DNA of 64,000 bases, from positions 1 through 64,000 of the forward strand of contig JAEBUN010000004.1 in assembly GCA_023014365.1 (NCBI GenBank), written 5' to 3'. This DNA is from Lepiota brunneoincarnata (taxonomy: Eukaryota; Basidiomycota; Agaricomycetes; Agaricales; Agaricaceae). The position numbers and the translations under genes were made by a program. Positions 31,528-43,256 of this stretch are shown in pieces; position 1 is the stretch's first letter, and every line of letters begins with the position of its first letter. The notes beneath the pieces were generated by a model. That model ran no database searches. It was not told the DNA's origin and saw nothing but the letters and a program-made list of their open reading frames with translations.

Positions 31528-33725
31528 TGGGGTAAGTGGGGTTGACGCAGTTGGGAATGGACCCTTACCAGAGAATCGTACTGGCACTCAATCCACTCCC
31601 GATCAAAGTGGTGAGCCCAGAATGGGCAGGCTGAAGCCGACGCAGCGTGAGTGCTGCTGCAGTTCATGCACACAGGTGCGTGAGGGCAGGGACAGTCAGC
31701 AGGGGTGGGGACAATGGGCAGCCTGTGGTTGGGCTGTCCCTTGCAGCATGCAGCAAATGCCCAATGGTTAGTCAGGGAATGCGGACCACTGCAATGAGAG
31801 CAGCGGATAGCCTCGCGTTGGCAGGCTAAGGAGGGGTGACCCCACTTCCAGCAGCACTGGCAAAGGGGAACACCGGGGTTGGTCTTGGCAGGGATAATCC
31901 TGCATAGGGTGCCATTGATAGTGATGATGTGTCGGGAGACCGTCTTCACGTTGGAGCCCTGTTGAGAGTCCCAGATTTCGAAGAACACGGTGGCCATGTC
32001 GGCGGCCCTCAAGTTCTTGACAATGCGCGGCCTGGTGGCCAGCACAAAGTATTCAGACCACACAGAGCACTGCATGGCCTCGACAACCCTGTCGGGCATG
32101 AGCCAGGGCTGACTGCCCCAGAACATAGGCACGTCGAGGAGCTTAAGGTAGCTCTTTGACCGAGGGAGGTTCGCGTCCACCACGGCCTGAGGCCAGTTCA
32201 CGCAGACCATGTTCCTGATAGTGCTAATGTCCAGTTCACTGGGCATGGTGGTGGTGTAGCAAGCTACATGTGCGTCCATTTGCTGGACCCGCTCGATGCG
32301 AACAAGTGAGCCCACAGAAGCCAGAGCGGCAGCCACCACCCAATGAATCTCTGCACAGACAACGGGGCCCAGATTAACTGGGAGACCGCCCCCTGCAAGG
32401 GTGAGCATGACCTGCTTGTGCGAAGGTCCAAACATAGTCATCCTGGGCTTGGGGGCCCTGGGTGGCTGCTGGGTGGCTGCTGCCTGCTGATGAAACGAGA
32501 CCACCTTATGGGAAGGCAGCCCCAGGAGAGCACGCACCAAGTCAACCAGACCCGATAGGGATGAGACAGCTGCAGCCACCTAGGAGCAGGGTGGGGAATG
32601 AGGCTTGGTAGCCAAGTTGACGCGTGGAGGGGGGGGACCGGGGGGCAGCCTCACAGCCAACCACGCCCTATCTGCCACTGCCAGCGGAGGAACGAGGGCG
32701 GCACATGCCATCCTGATACAGGATGGCCGCTGCCCCACACCAGGGTTACGAGCCACTGGCACAGGATTGCCCAACCCCATACAGGCCAGGTTCCTGAAGA
32801 ATTGCTGAGTGGGCACAGGACACGCATACCCAGCAGGAAAATGCCCCAAATCCTCCAGCAGGGGGGGAGGCAGGGGGAGGTTACCCTCCACAGGGGGGCA
32901 GCGAGAGCCACCAGCCCACGAAGCGCCATCCACCTCCATAGAAGCCACAGAGGCCCTAGGAGAGGGGGCCTGCATACTGCCCGCCACCCCGACAGGGGCA
33001 GCCACCGCAGCAGAGTCCGGCCATTTGCCCTTCCCTTGTGCAGGGGTAGGGGTGCTCAGCCTGGACGGACCATACACCTCAGAGGCCCACTCATGGAGCC
33101 TGTGGGTGCGCTCACCCTCTGTAAAGGGGACATTGTCCCAGTCATACTCCTCCACCTCATGGAAGAGCCTGGCCAGGGAGCAGGCAACCTCCGACCTGCC
33201 GCTGTCAGAGAAAGGGGCCTCCTGACTCTCTCCAGCCAGAGGGCAACCGTGTCGAGCGCGTCCACCACAATCCCAGCCTCACCCTCCACATTCACAATAC
33301 CGCGAGAGAGGGCGAGAAAGGTGGGGATGAAGTCAGGATCCTCCTCCTCATCCGCAGCAAAAGCGGGGCCAGGGGACAGCTCAGGGCCAGGGGTATTGAC
33401 CGCCATCCTGGCCAAACTGGAAACCAATTTGAGGTTGAGGTCCTGCCTGAAGGAGATGGATGGCTCGGGCGTGCAGGTGCACTTGGGATGGGGGGTCACC
33501 GGAGCATCATCCGGGTAAACGGTGGACTTGCAAGGCCTTTTGGGGGCCTCAGCAGCCAGAGCGAGGACCACAGCCTGCAATGCAGAACTGTAGCCAGGTC
33601 AAGAGGAGCTGGGGGGGGGCATCCTGAGTGCAGGAGATAGCCATAGCGAGGGGGTCCAGTGACGAAGGATCCACTGGCGGAGGAGCCTCCACTCCCTGAG
33701 AGGAACAAGTAGACCTAGGAGGCAT
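31524..33725 (-). pseudogene. L4 ORF1: RNA-binding protein with zinc knuckles, broken
   Basis: ORF1 proteins of LINEs coat their RNA. The ATG at 33725 starts MPPRSTCSSQG. A frameshift in a C/G homopolymer near 33611, a second near 33225 and a stop at 32580-32582 break it. The C-terminal third is intact: a conserved domain around LPVNLGPVVCAEIH and CYTTTMPSELDISTIRNMV, then three Cys/His knuckles. The first is CQCCWKWGHPSLAC; CSHCSGPH and CMNCSSTHAASASAC follow. The N-terminal half is Pro/Ala-rich and low complexity. Confidence 0.87.
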
Positions 33726-33857
33726 GCGTGTAGGAAGTTAAGATCGAGGATCAGACCACTAGAGCTCGCTGTGTAGAACGATGGAGGGGTTGGCTTGTGG
33801 CTGTGCAAGCAAGTTGGTGGCAGTTGACTTCCAAGAAGGGATGCACCTGGTTGGGTC

Positions 33858-34185
33858 CAGGCCGGGGTGTTGGTTATTCCCCCGCTGCCTTTGGGTGGCA
33901 TATAGGGATTTATGTGGGAATTAACCCCTAACCCCTGATAAGGGGGGGGACCTTGCCCCAGTTTTGTTCTCACACCACATGCTGGGTGGCAGCTGTCCTC
34001 CCACCTCTGTTTGTTTGGGGCGGCTTCATCCTGGGCATGGGGAAATGCATACCTGCATCTGCAGTCATGTGTTGTATGTACAGATACCCTGTAGCTTACA
34101 GCTTGGGTTGTACCATAGTTAGTAGCTGCACACAGCCTCCCTACACGGCCTGCGTTATAAATTGGAGATTTAAAAAAAAAAAAAA
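33858..34185 (+). mobile_element. L3 (right piece): LINE-A 3' UTR and poly(A)
   Basis: L3 resumes after the second TSD copy (33843-33857) and ends in a poly(A) at 34172-34185. The 3' UTR includes the conserved TGTAGGGATTTATG-like and TATAAATTGGAGATTTAAA blocks seen in all LINE-A ends. Confidence 0.9.
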
Positions 34186-34245
34186 AGACTGCATTTGGGC
34201 ACTGCATTATAAATTGTTGATTTCAAAAAAAAAAAAAAAAAAAAA
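34186..34245 (+). mobile_element. LINE-B 3' tail fragment (60 bp)
   Basis: GACTGCATTTGGGCACTGC and the following TATAAATTGTTGATTTC plus poly(A) match the 3' end of LINE-B at 38959-39021. It directly follows the L3 poly(A), giving two tails in series. It is either an extreme 5' truncation or a chimeric cDNA. Confidence 0.75.
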
Positions 34246-36326
34246 CCAAGATCTCAGGCCCCTGATCGATCTCGAGAAGTGCAGCCCTTTGGACCATGCT
34301 CCTCTAACCCTAGTTCTCCTGGTCACTTGTTTTATGACTGGTGTGATCCGTCAAGTTCTGAAGCCCAATAGTGACGAGGAATTGAAGTTTGTGGCATAGA
34401 TATGTGAGGGACTAGCCACTCTGTGGCTGCCCCTGAACACCCCTGCAGAGGTGGAGCTTGCAGCCCTGGCTGTGGCTCGCATTATCTCCCAGACCTGGGA
34501 CACCTTCTCTGAGGAGGTGTTCATTGTTGGGTAGTCTAATCCCTGGTGGAACGACAACTGCACCACTGCCATCTGGGTACATATATTGGGTGTCCCCCTC
34601 AGGGGACGTGTGGTTTGAGTTCTGACAAGTTGTTAAGGCCATCAAATGCAAGTTCTTTGATGATAAGATCAAGGAGATTGCCTCCACAAACAAGTGCCCC
34701 TGGGACCTTATGGCCTGGGTTAAACAGTGCAAACTTCCAGTGTGCAACACAATCCAGCACAATGGTGTGCTATGTCATGATATGGACTCCCTTTGGGATG
34801 CCCTTCATGGGACCTACAATGTGGCCTCTGGCCATGCTGTGGATCTCTCTGTGCTGGATGCTCTCTCTGTGCCAGCAGAGAGGGCGTGGTACCCATTCTC
34901 AACCTTGGAGCTTGAGGACGCTCTGCATTCTTGTGCGAAGAGGTCTGCTCCCAGGATTCTGCTGTATGTTTGTTAGTCTCACCAATGCTTGCCTGACAGC
35001 AGGACATTGGCCTGACTACTTCAAGGAGTCTAACTTGGTGGTCATACCTAAACTGGGAAAACCCTCATACTCTACGCCCAAGGCCTTCAGGCCGATCGTG
35101 TTGTTGAACATATTGGGTAAGCTTGTGGAGAAAATAATCTCCAACTGCCTCCAGTTTGACTGTGTCAAGTGGGGAGTGTTTCATCCCAACCAGGTTGGTG
35201 GCATACACCAGAAGTCTACTGAAGATACCAGGTTAATCCTCACTCATCTTGTTCATGTGGGGTGGGCTCAGGGACTGCGTACGAGTGTTATCACCTTTGA
35301 CATTGCTCAGTTCTTTCCGTTGCTGAATCACAACATGATTCTGACAGTTCTTTTACAATCAGGATTCATGCCTGAGCTGGTGCAGTTCTTTGGTTCCTAT
35401 CTGGTCGGAAGGTCTACCACTTACTTGTGGAACTCCTTCTGGTCTGACCCCAGGCAGGTGGATGTGGGTGTGGAGCAGGCTCTGCTCTGTCTCCAGTCCT
35501 CTCCACTCTGTACTTTGCACCTCTGGTATATCTGTACTGCCAGAGGACCCCTGGCCTCGGTGTTGACATGCTTTCATATGTTGATGATGGGACTCTCATA
35601 GTCCAGTCCAGAACTTGGGAGGACAATGTCTCTGCCCTGCAGGCAGCTTACCACTGCATGCATGGGCTCTTTGACTTGTTTGGCCTCACACTTGAACATA
35701 CCAAGTCCAAGGTCTTCCACTTCTCTTGCAACCCAAGAGATGCCAACCTGCCCATTGACCTGGGCTTCCATCCATATACAGGGGTTACCCCCTTGAGGCC
35801 CAAGCCATTCTGGCAGTACTTGGGTTTCTATTTCGACTGTGCTCTCACTTTTTGTGAGCATGTGTGCTACTATTCTACCAAGGCCTTCTCTACAGTTGGT
35901 GTGATGGAGATGCTTGGTAATTCTACCCAGGGCCTGCTTTCTGACCAGAAGCACCTCCTTTACTGGCCCTGCATGGTTTCTATAGCTACATATGGGTTCC
36001 ACATGTCGTATCACAAGGGCTTCTATAATAAGGGGATCCTCAAGATGTTTAACTTCATACAGTGGTGTGCCGCTAACTGGATTATCAGTGCATTTTGCAC
36101 ATCTCCCTCCAGAGGGGCAGAGGCCCTTGCAGGCCTTCTGCCCTTCCAGTTGCATCTCAAGAAACTGGCTTCCTGAACGATATTCTGGGTTGCCACTCTT
36201 GCAGCAAATCATCCGCTTTGGCCCTTGCTGGGCCACAAGCTCAGGGGGAGCTCCCTGGAGCACCCTTGGTCTATTTCATCCCTTACCCTGCCACTTCAGC
36301 CCAAAGTGAAGAGTGTTCTTAGGGAG
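34246..36326 (+). mobile_element. LINE-B (left piece), second LINE family
   Basis: The sequence is colinear with LINE-A ORF2 but much diverged. It starts at the end of the endonuclease domain (CSPLDHAPLTLVLLV) and runs through RT to the beginning of RNase H. L6 interrupts it, with a 16-bp TSD GAGTG[T/C]TCTTAGGGAG at 36311-36326 and 37487-37502. No ORF1 or 5' end is present. Confidence 0.85.
34267..36176 (+). pseudogene. LINE-B ORF2 RT region, broken
   Basis: Several frames must be joined. RT blocks are FKESNLVVIPKLGKPSYS, FRPIVLLNILGKLVEKII, FDIAQFFPLLNH and, after a frameshift near 35490, MLSYVDDGTLIVQ with an intact YVDD. Early stops (for example TAG at 34397-34399 and 34533-34535) and a missing stretch near 34965 add to the decay. 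It is the same kind of enzyme as LINE-A ORF2, from another family. Confidence 0.83.
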
Positions 36327-37486
36327 CTGGACTGCATTTATGCAGTCTGGCTTCCAGGGGGGAAGGTTACGGCTCCCAAGGCCGAGCTTTTTGCCATCCA
36401 GCTGGTGGTGTCCAAGGCAGTTACTGTCAAGGGCATGGTTGGCCTTGTCCTGTTCACTGACTCAATGGCTTCGGCCAGATGGGTGGTGGACCTGTTGGTG
36501 CATTCTGCCCAGGGTCAGTCCCTGACGGTTTGCTACTTTCTTGCTAAATAGTTTGCCAGGGGTCCAGCCCACTCGGTCCATTTCTGGGAGGTCCCTTTAT
36601 GTGCGAGGTGGCCTTTCCATACTCAGGTGCACAACTTCATGTGGTCATTGCCTCCCATTGGGGTAGGGGCTCATCCCTGGGCCTTGCTTGACTACCTCCA
36701 TAAGGAGGAAGTATGTTTGTGTCAGGACTACTGGATTGATTCATTTCAGGATCCTGACTATCGTGGGCATGGTTTCCTCCAGCTCACCAGCAATGACAAT
36801 TGTCCCCTGCAGCCCATGTATCTCCATGGTGGGGCCTGGATCCTGCATGCTCATTTGGTGTCAGTGATGGCCTGGATGATGTGTGCTATTCTTAACCACG
36901 TGCTGATAGGGAGCTATCAGAGGCACTTCTTCCCACAGGAGGATTACTCCTGTCACTGTGGGTTTTGGAAGGAGACCTGCAAGCACATGTTCCAGAGCTG
37001 CCCCAGGCACTCCATGGTGGGGATCCTGGCCACAGTCAAGGCCCTCATTGCTTTCCTTGAAGCATTGCTGACTGCGTTCACATTTGCTGAGAGGGCTAGG
37101 CCCCCCCTGGGGGGTATTAGCTAGTAGCTCTGTCTGGCACCCGGTTGGGTCCGAGCCAGGGTGCTGGTTATTCCCCCACCGCCTTCAGGTGGCATGTAGG
37201 GATTTATGTGGGAATTGACCCCTAACCCCTGATAAGAGGGGGGACCTTGCCCCAGTTTGGCTCTCGTGCCATGTGCTGGGTGGCAGCTGTCCTCCCGCCT
37301 CCGTTCGTTTGGGGCAGCTTTGTCCTGGGCATGGGGAAACACATGCCCGCATCCACGGTCATGCGTTGTATGTACAGATACCCTGTAGCTTATGGCTCAG
37401 GTTGTACCATAGTTAGTAGCTGCATGTGGCCTCCCTACGTGGCCCACATTATAAATTGGAGATTTTTTAAAAAAAAAAAAAAAAAA
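36327..37486 (+). mobile_element. L6: LINE-A, 5' truncated, inside LINE-B
   Basis: It begins in RNase H (LDCIYAVWLPGGKVTAPKAELF) and runs to the poly(A) at about 37470-37486. The TSD differs at one position, so it is somewhat old. The ORF has a TAG at 36549-36551 and then continues to the normal GGIS stop at 37122-37124. The knuckle CHCGFWKETCKHMFQSC is present. Confidence 0.9.
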
Positions 37487-37502
37487 GAGTGCTCTTAGGG
37501 AG

Positions 37503-39021
37503 GTACAGAACATGCTTCCGCAGCTTACTGAGCCATTCAGCCCATTCACAGATGAGAACAGGCCAGGCCTCCATCTTTTGGACCACTTTTCAGAGTGGAT
37601 CAAATTTATGCTTTACACCATTAATCTGGAAGGGGATTTGAAGCAACGGCATCTTGACAGACTGCATGCCTCCATTCAGAGGGCACAGGCCGATCCCTCG
37701 TCTACCTGCATAGCAGCTGGTGCCCACTGGCTGCTATGTGGGAGACTGCAGGCCATCTCAGCAGCTTGCATATTTGCGGGTGGGTGCTTGGTCAGGCAGG
37801 CTGTGGGGAGGGTTCTGCTTACTAATGTGGAGCTCCACTTCATTCAGTTGGGAGTAGGCATGGTCTTGGAGTGTGTCGAAACTGACTACATCTTCATCTA
37901 CACCAGCTCCATGGGCTCCACCCGCAGAGCTGTGGATTCCTCTGTTTACGCTGGTCAGGCTCACTCCCTGGAGATGTGCTAGTCTTTGGATCGCTGGTTG
38001 TCTGCTAAGGTACAACAGACCATTACCTTCTGGCAGATATCCTCAGGCGCTGTTGCAGAACTTCACTCTGATGCCATCACAATGGTGAAGGAGCTACGTA
38101 TCTCACTGGGTGCTTGCCCAGCAACTACCATTGACTCCCTCAGGGCTGAGGTTACGAGGGGGTGCATTGACAAGTGGATGAATATGTTTTGCTCACCCTT
38201 GTATTGGGGTAGGAATTTCCTCCCCCTGTTGGACTCCCTCGGGAAGCCTTTACAACCCTCATACCTCTCCAGAGGTACCTGGCTCCGAGAAATCAGCCCT
38301 TGGATGTCTGTCGCTGGCACAGCATGGGCAGTCCGCACTATCCTCGGTCATGCCCCTATAGGGGAGTACCATGCTAAGTTCCACCCCCAGGAGGATCACT
38401 CCTGTTCCTGTGGGTTGTGGCTTGAGACCTGCACTCACATACTCACTTCCTGTCCAAAGTATACACAGCATGGCAGCTTACCCTATGACCTCAATGCCCT
38501 TCTGGGCTTTCTGGAGCAAAATTCCTCTGTGTTTTTGTTCCAATCCCACCCTCCTGAAGGAGTGGGATAACTGGGGAGGGCCCTTAGGTTATTCCCCCCT
38601 CGTAGGCTTAGGTTTCAAGGGACTGGTGATTATTTGCCCCTCACCTCTAGATAGGGTGTAGCAATTTATGGGGAATTGACTCCTAACACCTGATAAGGGC
38701 GGAGACCTGAAGTTCTTAGAGCCTCTATCTGCAAGGTGTAGGGATTTACAGAGAATTAACTCCTAACCCCCTTCGGAGAGGGACCTGCTAGCCCTATTCA
38801 CCCCTCATTTGTTGTACCCTGGTTTTCATTGGGGCAGCAAGCTCTTCACCCACGTGCACTTCTTTACAGAGTGTAGCCTTTTGAGTCAGCGGGACTCTCT
38901 TCCCTACCTTTAGTGGTAGTTATACCCTGTATTAGTTGCCTTGTATGTAGCTAGTGCATGCGGACTGCATTTGAGCACCACATTATAAATCGTTGATTTC
39001 AAAAAAAGAAAAAAAAAAAAA
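37503..39021 (+). mobile_element. LINE-B (right piece): RNase H, C-terminus, 3' UTR
   Basis: LINE-B continues after L6. The coding part up to 38570 holds an RNase H remnant (YIFIYTSSMGSTRRAVDSSV), with a TAG at 37980-37982. The C-terminal knuckle CSCGLWLETCTHILTSC follows. The 3' UTR of about 430 bp contains two GTAGCAATTTATGG/GTAGGGATTTACAG-like blocks and ends in an A-rich tail at 39001-39021. Confidence 0.87.
37512..38570 (+). pseudogene. LINE-B ORF2 C-terminal part, broken
   Basis: The frame 37512-37982 and the same frame from 37986 to 38570 are separated only by a TAG. The RNase H Asp box reads YTSS where LINE-A has FTDS, so the catalytic residue is lost. It ends with HPPEGVG, matching the LINE-A end GPPPGGIS/G. 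Confidence 0.8.
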
Positions 39022-39137
39022 GACATGGCCATGACATCATGATGATTGATGACATCACATTGAAGTGAGGGCCAGAGATGCATCATCCAGTTATGAACAT
39101 ATGCCATAACCTGAGGAGGCCAATCTGGGAAAGAAGG
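39022..39137 (-). mobile_element. L7 (left piece): LINE-A endonuclease start
   Basis: Minus-strand LINE-A sequence corresponds to the endonuclease region around MMHLWPSLQCDVINHHDVMA. It begins right after the LINE-B tail and is cut by the solo LTR. Confidence 0.8.
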
Positions 39138-40176
39138 TGTCAGGTTTTGTCCAGCTATACCTTATTTTATCTTATCCCCCCCCCATCATCTCTTATCTTA
39201 TCTTATCCACTTCCTTGATTAGATTATCTCCCTTTGTTCCTTTTTTGGTAATCTCTTTGTTCCCATTTTAGTAATACCTTTGTTCTTCTTTTGGTAACTC
39301 CTTTATCCCTCTTTTGGTAGTTGTCTTGTATCCTGTACATATATAAGGAGGCTTCCTCCTCTGCAATCTAAAAGGACATTCCCTCCTTTTGTGTCAATGT
39401 CAGTGTCTGAGTCTCCTTCTTCTAATACTCCCTCCTCTATATCCTTTTATCATCCTCTATTCTCTTACTCTTTTTGTATTCCCCACATTCCTTTATTCTC
39501 CTCCTGTTAGAGCCGGTGCGGGTCGGGACCGAGGCGGAGGGTCGGGGTGGTAACCTTGATATAAGGTAACCGGGGGACAGGGCGAAGTCAGTATGTAGAC
39601 TTCGGGACCGAGGCGGAGTACGTCGGGCGGGGGGTTGGACTTGCAGCCTCAGCGTATGTGCTGTGCCCTCCTACTGTCCTAGTCCGTATTTCAGGAAGTT
39701 GGGGCCGAAGCGGAGCGAGGCAGAAGAGAGGAGAGGATAGAGAACAGGGAGCTGGTCCGCTGCTCGAATCGATTATCAGACTGAGGAGTACAAGCCAAGT
39801 ACCTACAGTATATATACTACTGGCCTTACGAACTATGACTTGTACTGATTACGTGCGGAGCGAAGCGGAGGCCGATATAGTTACAATGGATTACGAACAG
39901 ATTACGAATGGAATGGAAACCGGTACAGGTATGGAGACTGATAACGTATCGTGACTACGGACGGGAAATGGAGACTGGAACTAGAGACACCGAGGGTCAG
40001 GTGACCATGGCACGTGTGGAGGTGGTCGCGTGATCGGGGCAGTGGGTTGCGGTCGGAGCAAGTCGGGGCCGAGTCGGAGGGCAGAGGGTTGTTGTGTGGA
40101 GCACACATGGAATCAAGAAGCCGAAGTTTAAGTGATTAGACTCTGAGTTGGCATGGATATGACACCTCCCTCAACA
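39138..40176 (+). mobile_element. E3: solo LTR (1039 bp)
   Basis: It starts TGTCAGG and ends CAACA, with 5-bp flanks GAAGG (39133-39137) and AAAGG (40177-40181). LINE L7 reads through on both sides. A promoter-like TACATATATAAGG lies at about 39346, followed by a pyrimidine-rich stretch. No interior is present, so it is a recombination product of an LTR element. An open frame at 39658-39954 (98 codons) has no recognisable domain. Five G-rich GGGACCGAGGCGGAG-like repeats occupy its 3' half. Confidence 0.82.
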
Positions 40177-40181
40177 AAAGG

Positions 40182-41131
40182 AGGGTGGAACAAACACAGC
40201 CACTCTGGATGCTTGGGTGCCCTGACAAACTCATTCCCATCAGGGTCAGAAAATGATGGAATGCAATGAATAGAGTGCCAAGGCAGCTCCTGTAGTAGAA
40301 ACATATTAACATTGTCTTTGAATTGTTCTAGTAATAAGTCCACAAGAATGTAACTACAAAATCCATTCTGTAACCATATACAACATGCCCGCCTCAATCT
40401 CCTAGGTTCCTGATGGTCCCTATTCATTGGGGTAAGCGAGGCTAATGCGGTGGGGAATGAACCTTTACCAGAGCATTGTACTGGCACTCAATCTACTCCC
40501 AATTGAAGTAGTGAGCCCAGAATGGGCAGGCTGAAGCCAACACAGCATGAGCACCGCCACAGTTCATGCACATAGGAGTGTGAGGGCAGGAACGGTTAGC
40601 GAAGGTAGGGGCAATGGGCAGCCTATAGTTGGGCTGGCCCTTGCAGCATGCAGCAAACACCCGATGGTTAGTCAGGGAATGTGAACCACTGCAGTGGGAG
40701 CAGCGGATAGCCCCCCTGCAGCAGGCAAGAGATGGGTGCCCCCACTTCCAGCAGCACTGGCAGAGGGGGATGCCAGGATTGGCCTTAGCAGGGATGATCC
40801 TGCACAGGGTGCTATTGATAGTGATGACCTGTTGGGAGATGGTCTTCGTGTTGGACCCCTGTTGAGAGTCCCAGATCTCAAAGAACATGATGGCCATGTT
40901 AGCGACCCTCAAGTTCTTGATGATATGTGGCCTGGTGGCCAGCACAAAATACTCAGACCACACAGAATGCTGCATGGCCTCAACAACTCTATCAGGTGTA
41001 AGCCAGGGCTGTCCACCCTAGAACATAGGCACATCTAGGAGCTTGAGATAGCTCTTCAAGCGAGGGAGGTTCACATTGACAACAGCCTGAGGCCACCTGC
41101 TGCAGACTGCGTTCCTGATAGTGCTGATGTC
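40182..41131 (-). mobile_element. L7 (right piece): LINE-A ORF2 start and ORF1 end
   Basis: The minus strand reads the ORF2 N-terminus MNRDHQEPRRLRRACCIW, the ATGA overlap with ORF1 (about 40424-40427), and the ORF1 C-terminus. The ORF1 part has CQCCWKWGHPSLACC, CSHCSGSH and CMNCGGAHAVLASAC. It stops at about 41131 inside the ORF1 conserved domain, where a plus-strand LINE-B piece follows. Confidence 0.85.
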
Positions 41132-41316
41132 ATGATCTCCAACTGCCTTCAGTTTGACTATGTCAGATAGGGGGTGTTTCATCCCAACCAGGCAGGCAGT
41201 ATTCACCAAAAGTCCACCAAGGACGCCGGGTTGATTCTCACTCATCTTGTTTGCATGGGGTGGGCCCAAGGGTTACAAATGAGCATTGTTGCTTTTGACA
41301 TTGCTCAGTTTTTCCC
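41132..41316 (+). mobile_element. LINE-B RT fragment
   Basis: It is about 185 bp, similar to 35146-35325 of LINE-B (HPNQ.GSIHQKSTKDAGLILTHL, then FDIAQF). It is cut on the right by the poly(T) of L8. Confidence 0.75.
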
Positions 41317-43256
41317 TTTTTTTTTTTTTTTTAAATCTCCAATTTATAATGTGGGCCATGTAGGAAGGCCGCATGCAGCTAGTAACTATGGTACAACCCA
41401 AGCTGTAAGCTACAGGGTATCTGTACATACAATGCATGACTGCGGATGTGGGCATGTGTTTCCCCATGCCCAGGACGAAGCCGTCCTGAACAAACAGAGG
41501 CGGGAGGACAACTGCTGCCCAGCACATGGCGCAAGAACCAAACCGGGGTGAGGTCCCCCCCCCATATTGGGGGTTAGGGGTTAATTCCCATGTAAATCCC
41601 TATACGCCACCCGAAGGTGGCAGGGGAATAACCAACACTCCAGCCTAGACCCAACCGGGTGCCAGGCAGAGCTACTAGCTGATACCCCCCGGAGGGGGCC
41701 CGGCCCTCTCAGCGAATGCGAATGTGGTTGGTGATGCCTTGAGGAAAGCAATGAGGGCCTTGACCATAGCTGGGACTCCTGCTATGGAGTGCCTGGGGCA
41801 GCTCCAGAACACATGCTCACAAGTCTCCTCCCAAAACCTGCAGCGACAGGAATAGTCTTTCTGTGGGAAAAAATGCCTCCAATAGCCCCCTATTGGCGCG
41901 TGATTAAGAATAGCATGCATCATCTGGGCCATTACAGACACCGAGTGAGCATGCAGGATCTAGGCCCCACTGTGGAGATACATGGGCCGTAGGGGATGGT
42001 CGTCATCCCTGGCGAGCTGGAGGAAACCATGCCTGTGGTGGTCAGGATCCTGGAACAGATCAATCCAGCAGTCCTGACATGAGTGTACTTCCTCCTTGTG
42101 GAGGTGGTTGAGTGAGGCCCAGGGATGAGCCCCTACCCCAATGGGAGGCAGTGACCTAGTGAAGTTGTGCACCTGAGTATGGAATGGCCACTTTGCACAT
42201 GAAGGGACCTCCCAGAAATGGACCAAGCAGGCCAGACCCCTGGCAAACCATTCAGCGAGAAGGTAACAAACTGCCAAGGAATGACCCTGGGTGGAGTGTA
42301 CCGACAGGTCCACCGCCCGCCTGGCCAAAGCCACCGAGTTGGTGAACAGGATGAGCCAAGTGGCACCCTCAACAGTAACTGTCTTGGATACCGCCAGCCA
42401 GATGGCAAAAAGCTTAGCCTCAGGAGCCGTAACCCTCCCTCCTGGAAGCTGGACTGCATAGACACAGTCCAGTCCCTGGAAAATCTGGGCAGCTAAAACT
42501 GCCTGGTGGACCCGGCGGGGTGGCAGACTCATGTCTGTTGCTGCCACCAGAACCCCCAGATCAGCCTGCACCTGGGCAAGAACCCAGTCAAGAGCTGCAA
42601 TGTGGGCCATAAGGGCGTCCTCTGCCCCCTGGTTGTACAAATGGAAGTGGACCCTCTGTGGATATACATCCAAGAGATGACGCCCTGGCCAGGCTTCCGG
42701 TGCAACAGTGTCAAAAGGCCTGATGAGGGCGGCAAGATGCTGATTAGCATCAACAACAGGCCCTTTCACCTTAATCAACTTGCAGGGAGGAAGCCTGGCT
42801 ATGGACCAGATGTGAGGCTGGAGATTACTGCTGTAGCCCCAGCCAAGGAGGGCATGAATGGGATGGCCCAGAGCAAGTGTGGCATACTACAACTTGGCAT
42901 AGTCATGAAGCTTCCGGAGATGAAGATGAATGGGGATCAGGCCTGCAATGGCCCCAACCCCCCCATTGGGTGATGTCCTAAAGGCACCAGTGATCCAGAG
43001 TGCAGCCTGGCACTGCATCCGGCGAAGGTGGTCCAAAGTGCCCTTACACTTGGTGTCTTGGTAATACCACAAGCGAAAGCTGCACATAGCTATAGGAACC
43101 ATGCACAACTGATAAAGAAGGTGCTTCTGATCAGGCAGAAGCCCCCAGATGGAGTTACCAAGCATCCCCATGGCTTTGACCATGGAAATAGCCTTGGTAG
43201 AGTAGAAGTGAACATGCTCCTTAAATGTAAGGGCACAATCAAAATAGAAACCCAAG
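41317..43256 (-). mobile_element. L8: LINE-A 3' half
   Basis: The poly(T) at 41317-41332 marks the 3' end. The minus strand encodes, from 43256 down, RT (GFYFDCALTFKEHVHFYSTK), RNase H (VAATDMSLPP, AKLFAIWLAVSKT, ILFTNSVALA) and the knuckle CRCRFWEETCEHVFWSC. It ends at GGIS at 41675. Stops at about 42881 and 41957 and altered RNase H residues mark decay. L9 interrupts it at 43257. Confidence 0.88.

Larger units (their letters stand above)
27276..33842 (-). mobile_element. L4: full-length LINE-A (6.6 kb)
   Basis: The poly(T) at 27276 marks its 3' end. Its 5' end, CATCCCTTCTTGG on the minus strand, matches the starts of L9, L10 and L12. A 15-bp TSD flanks it. It holds a 3' UTR of about 360 bp, ORF2 (27639-31527), ORF1 (31524-33725) and a short 5' UTR. 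It inserted into the 3' UTR of L3. ORF2 is the best preserved LINE frame in the window. Confidence 0.95.

Noticed and set aside
39658..39954. 98-codon open frame in the solo LTR
   Set aside because: It has no recognisable domain, no partner elsewhere in the window, and lies in a repeat-rich LTR.
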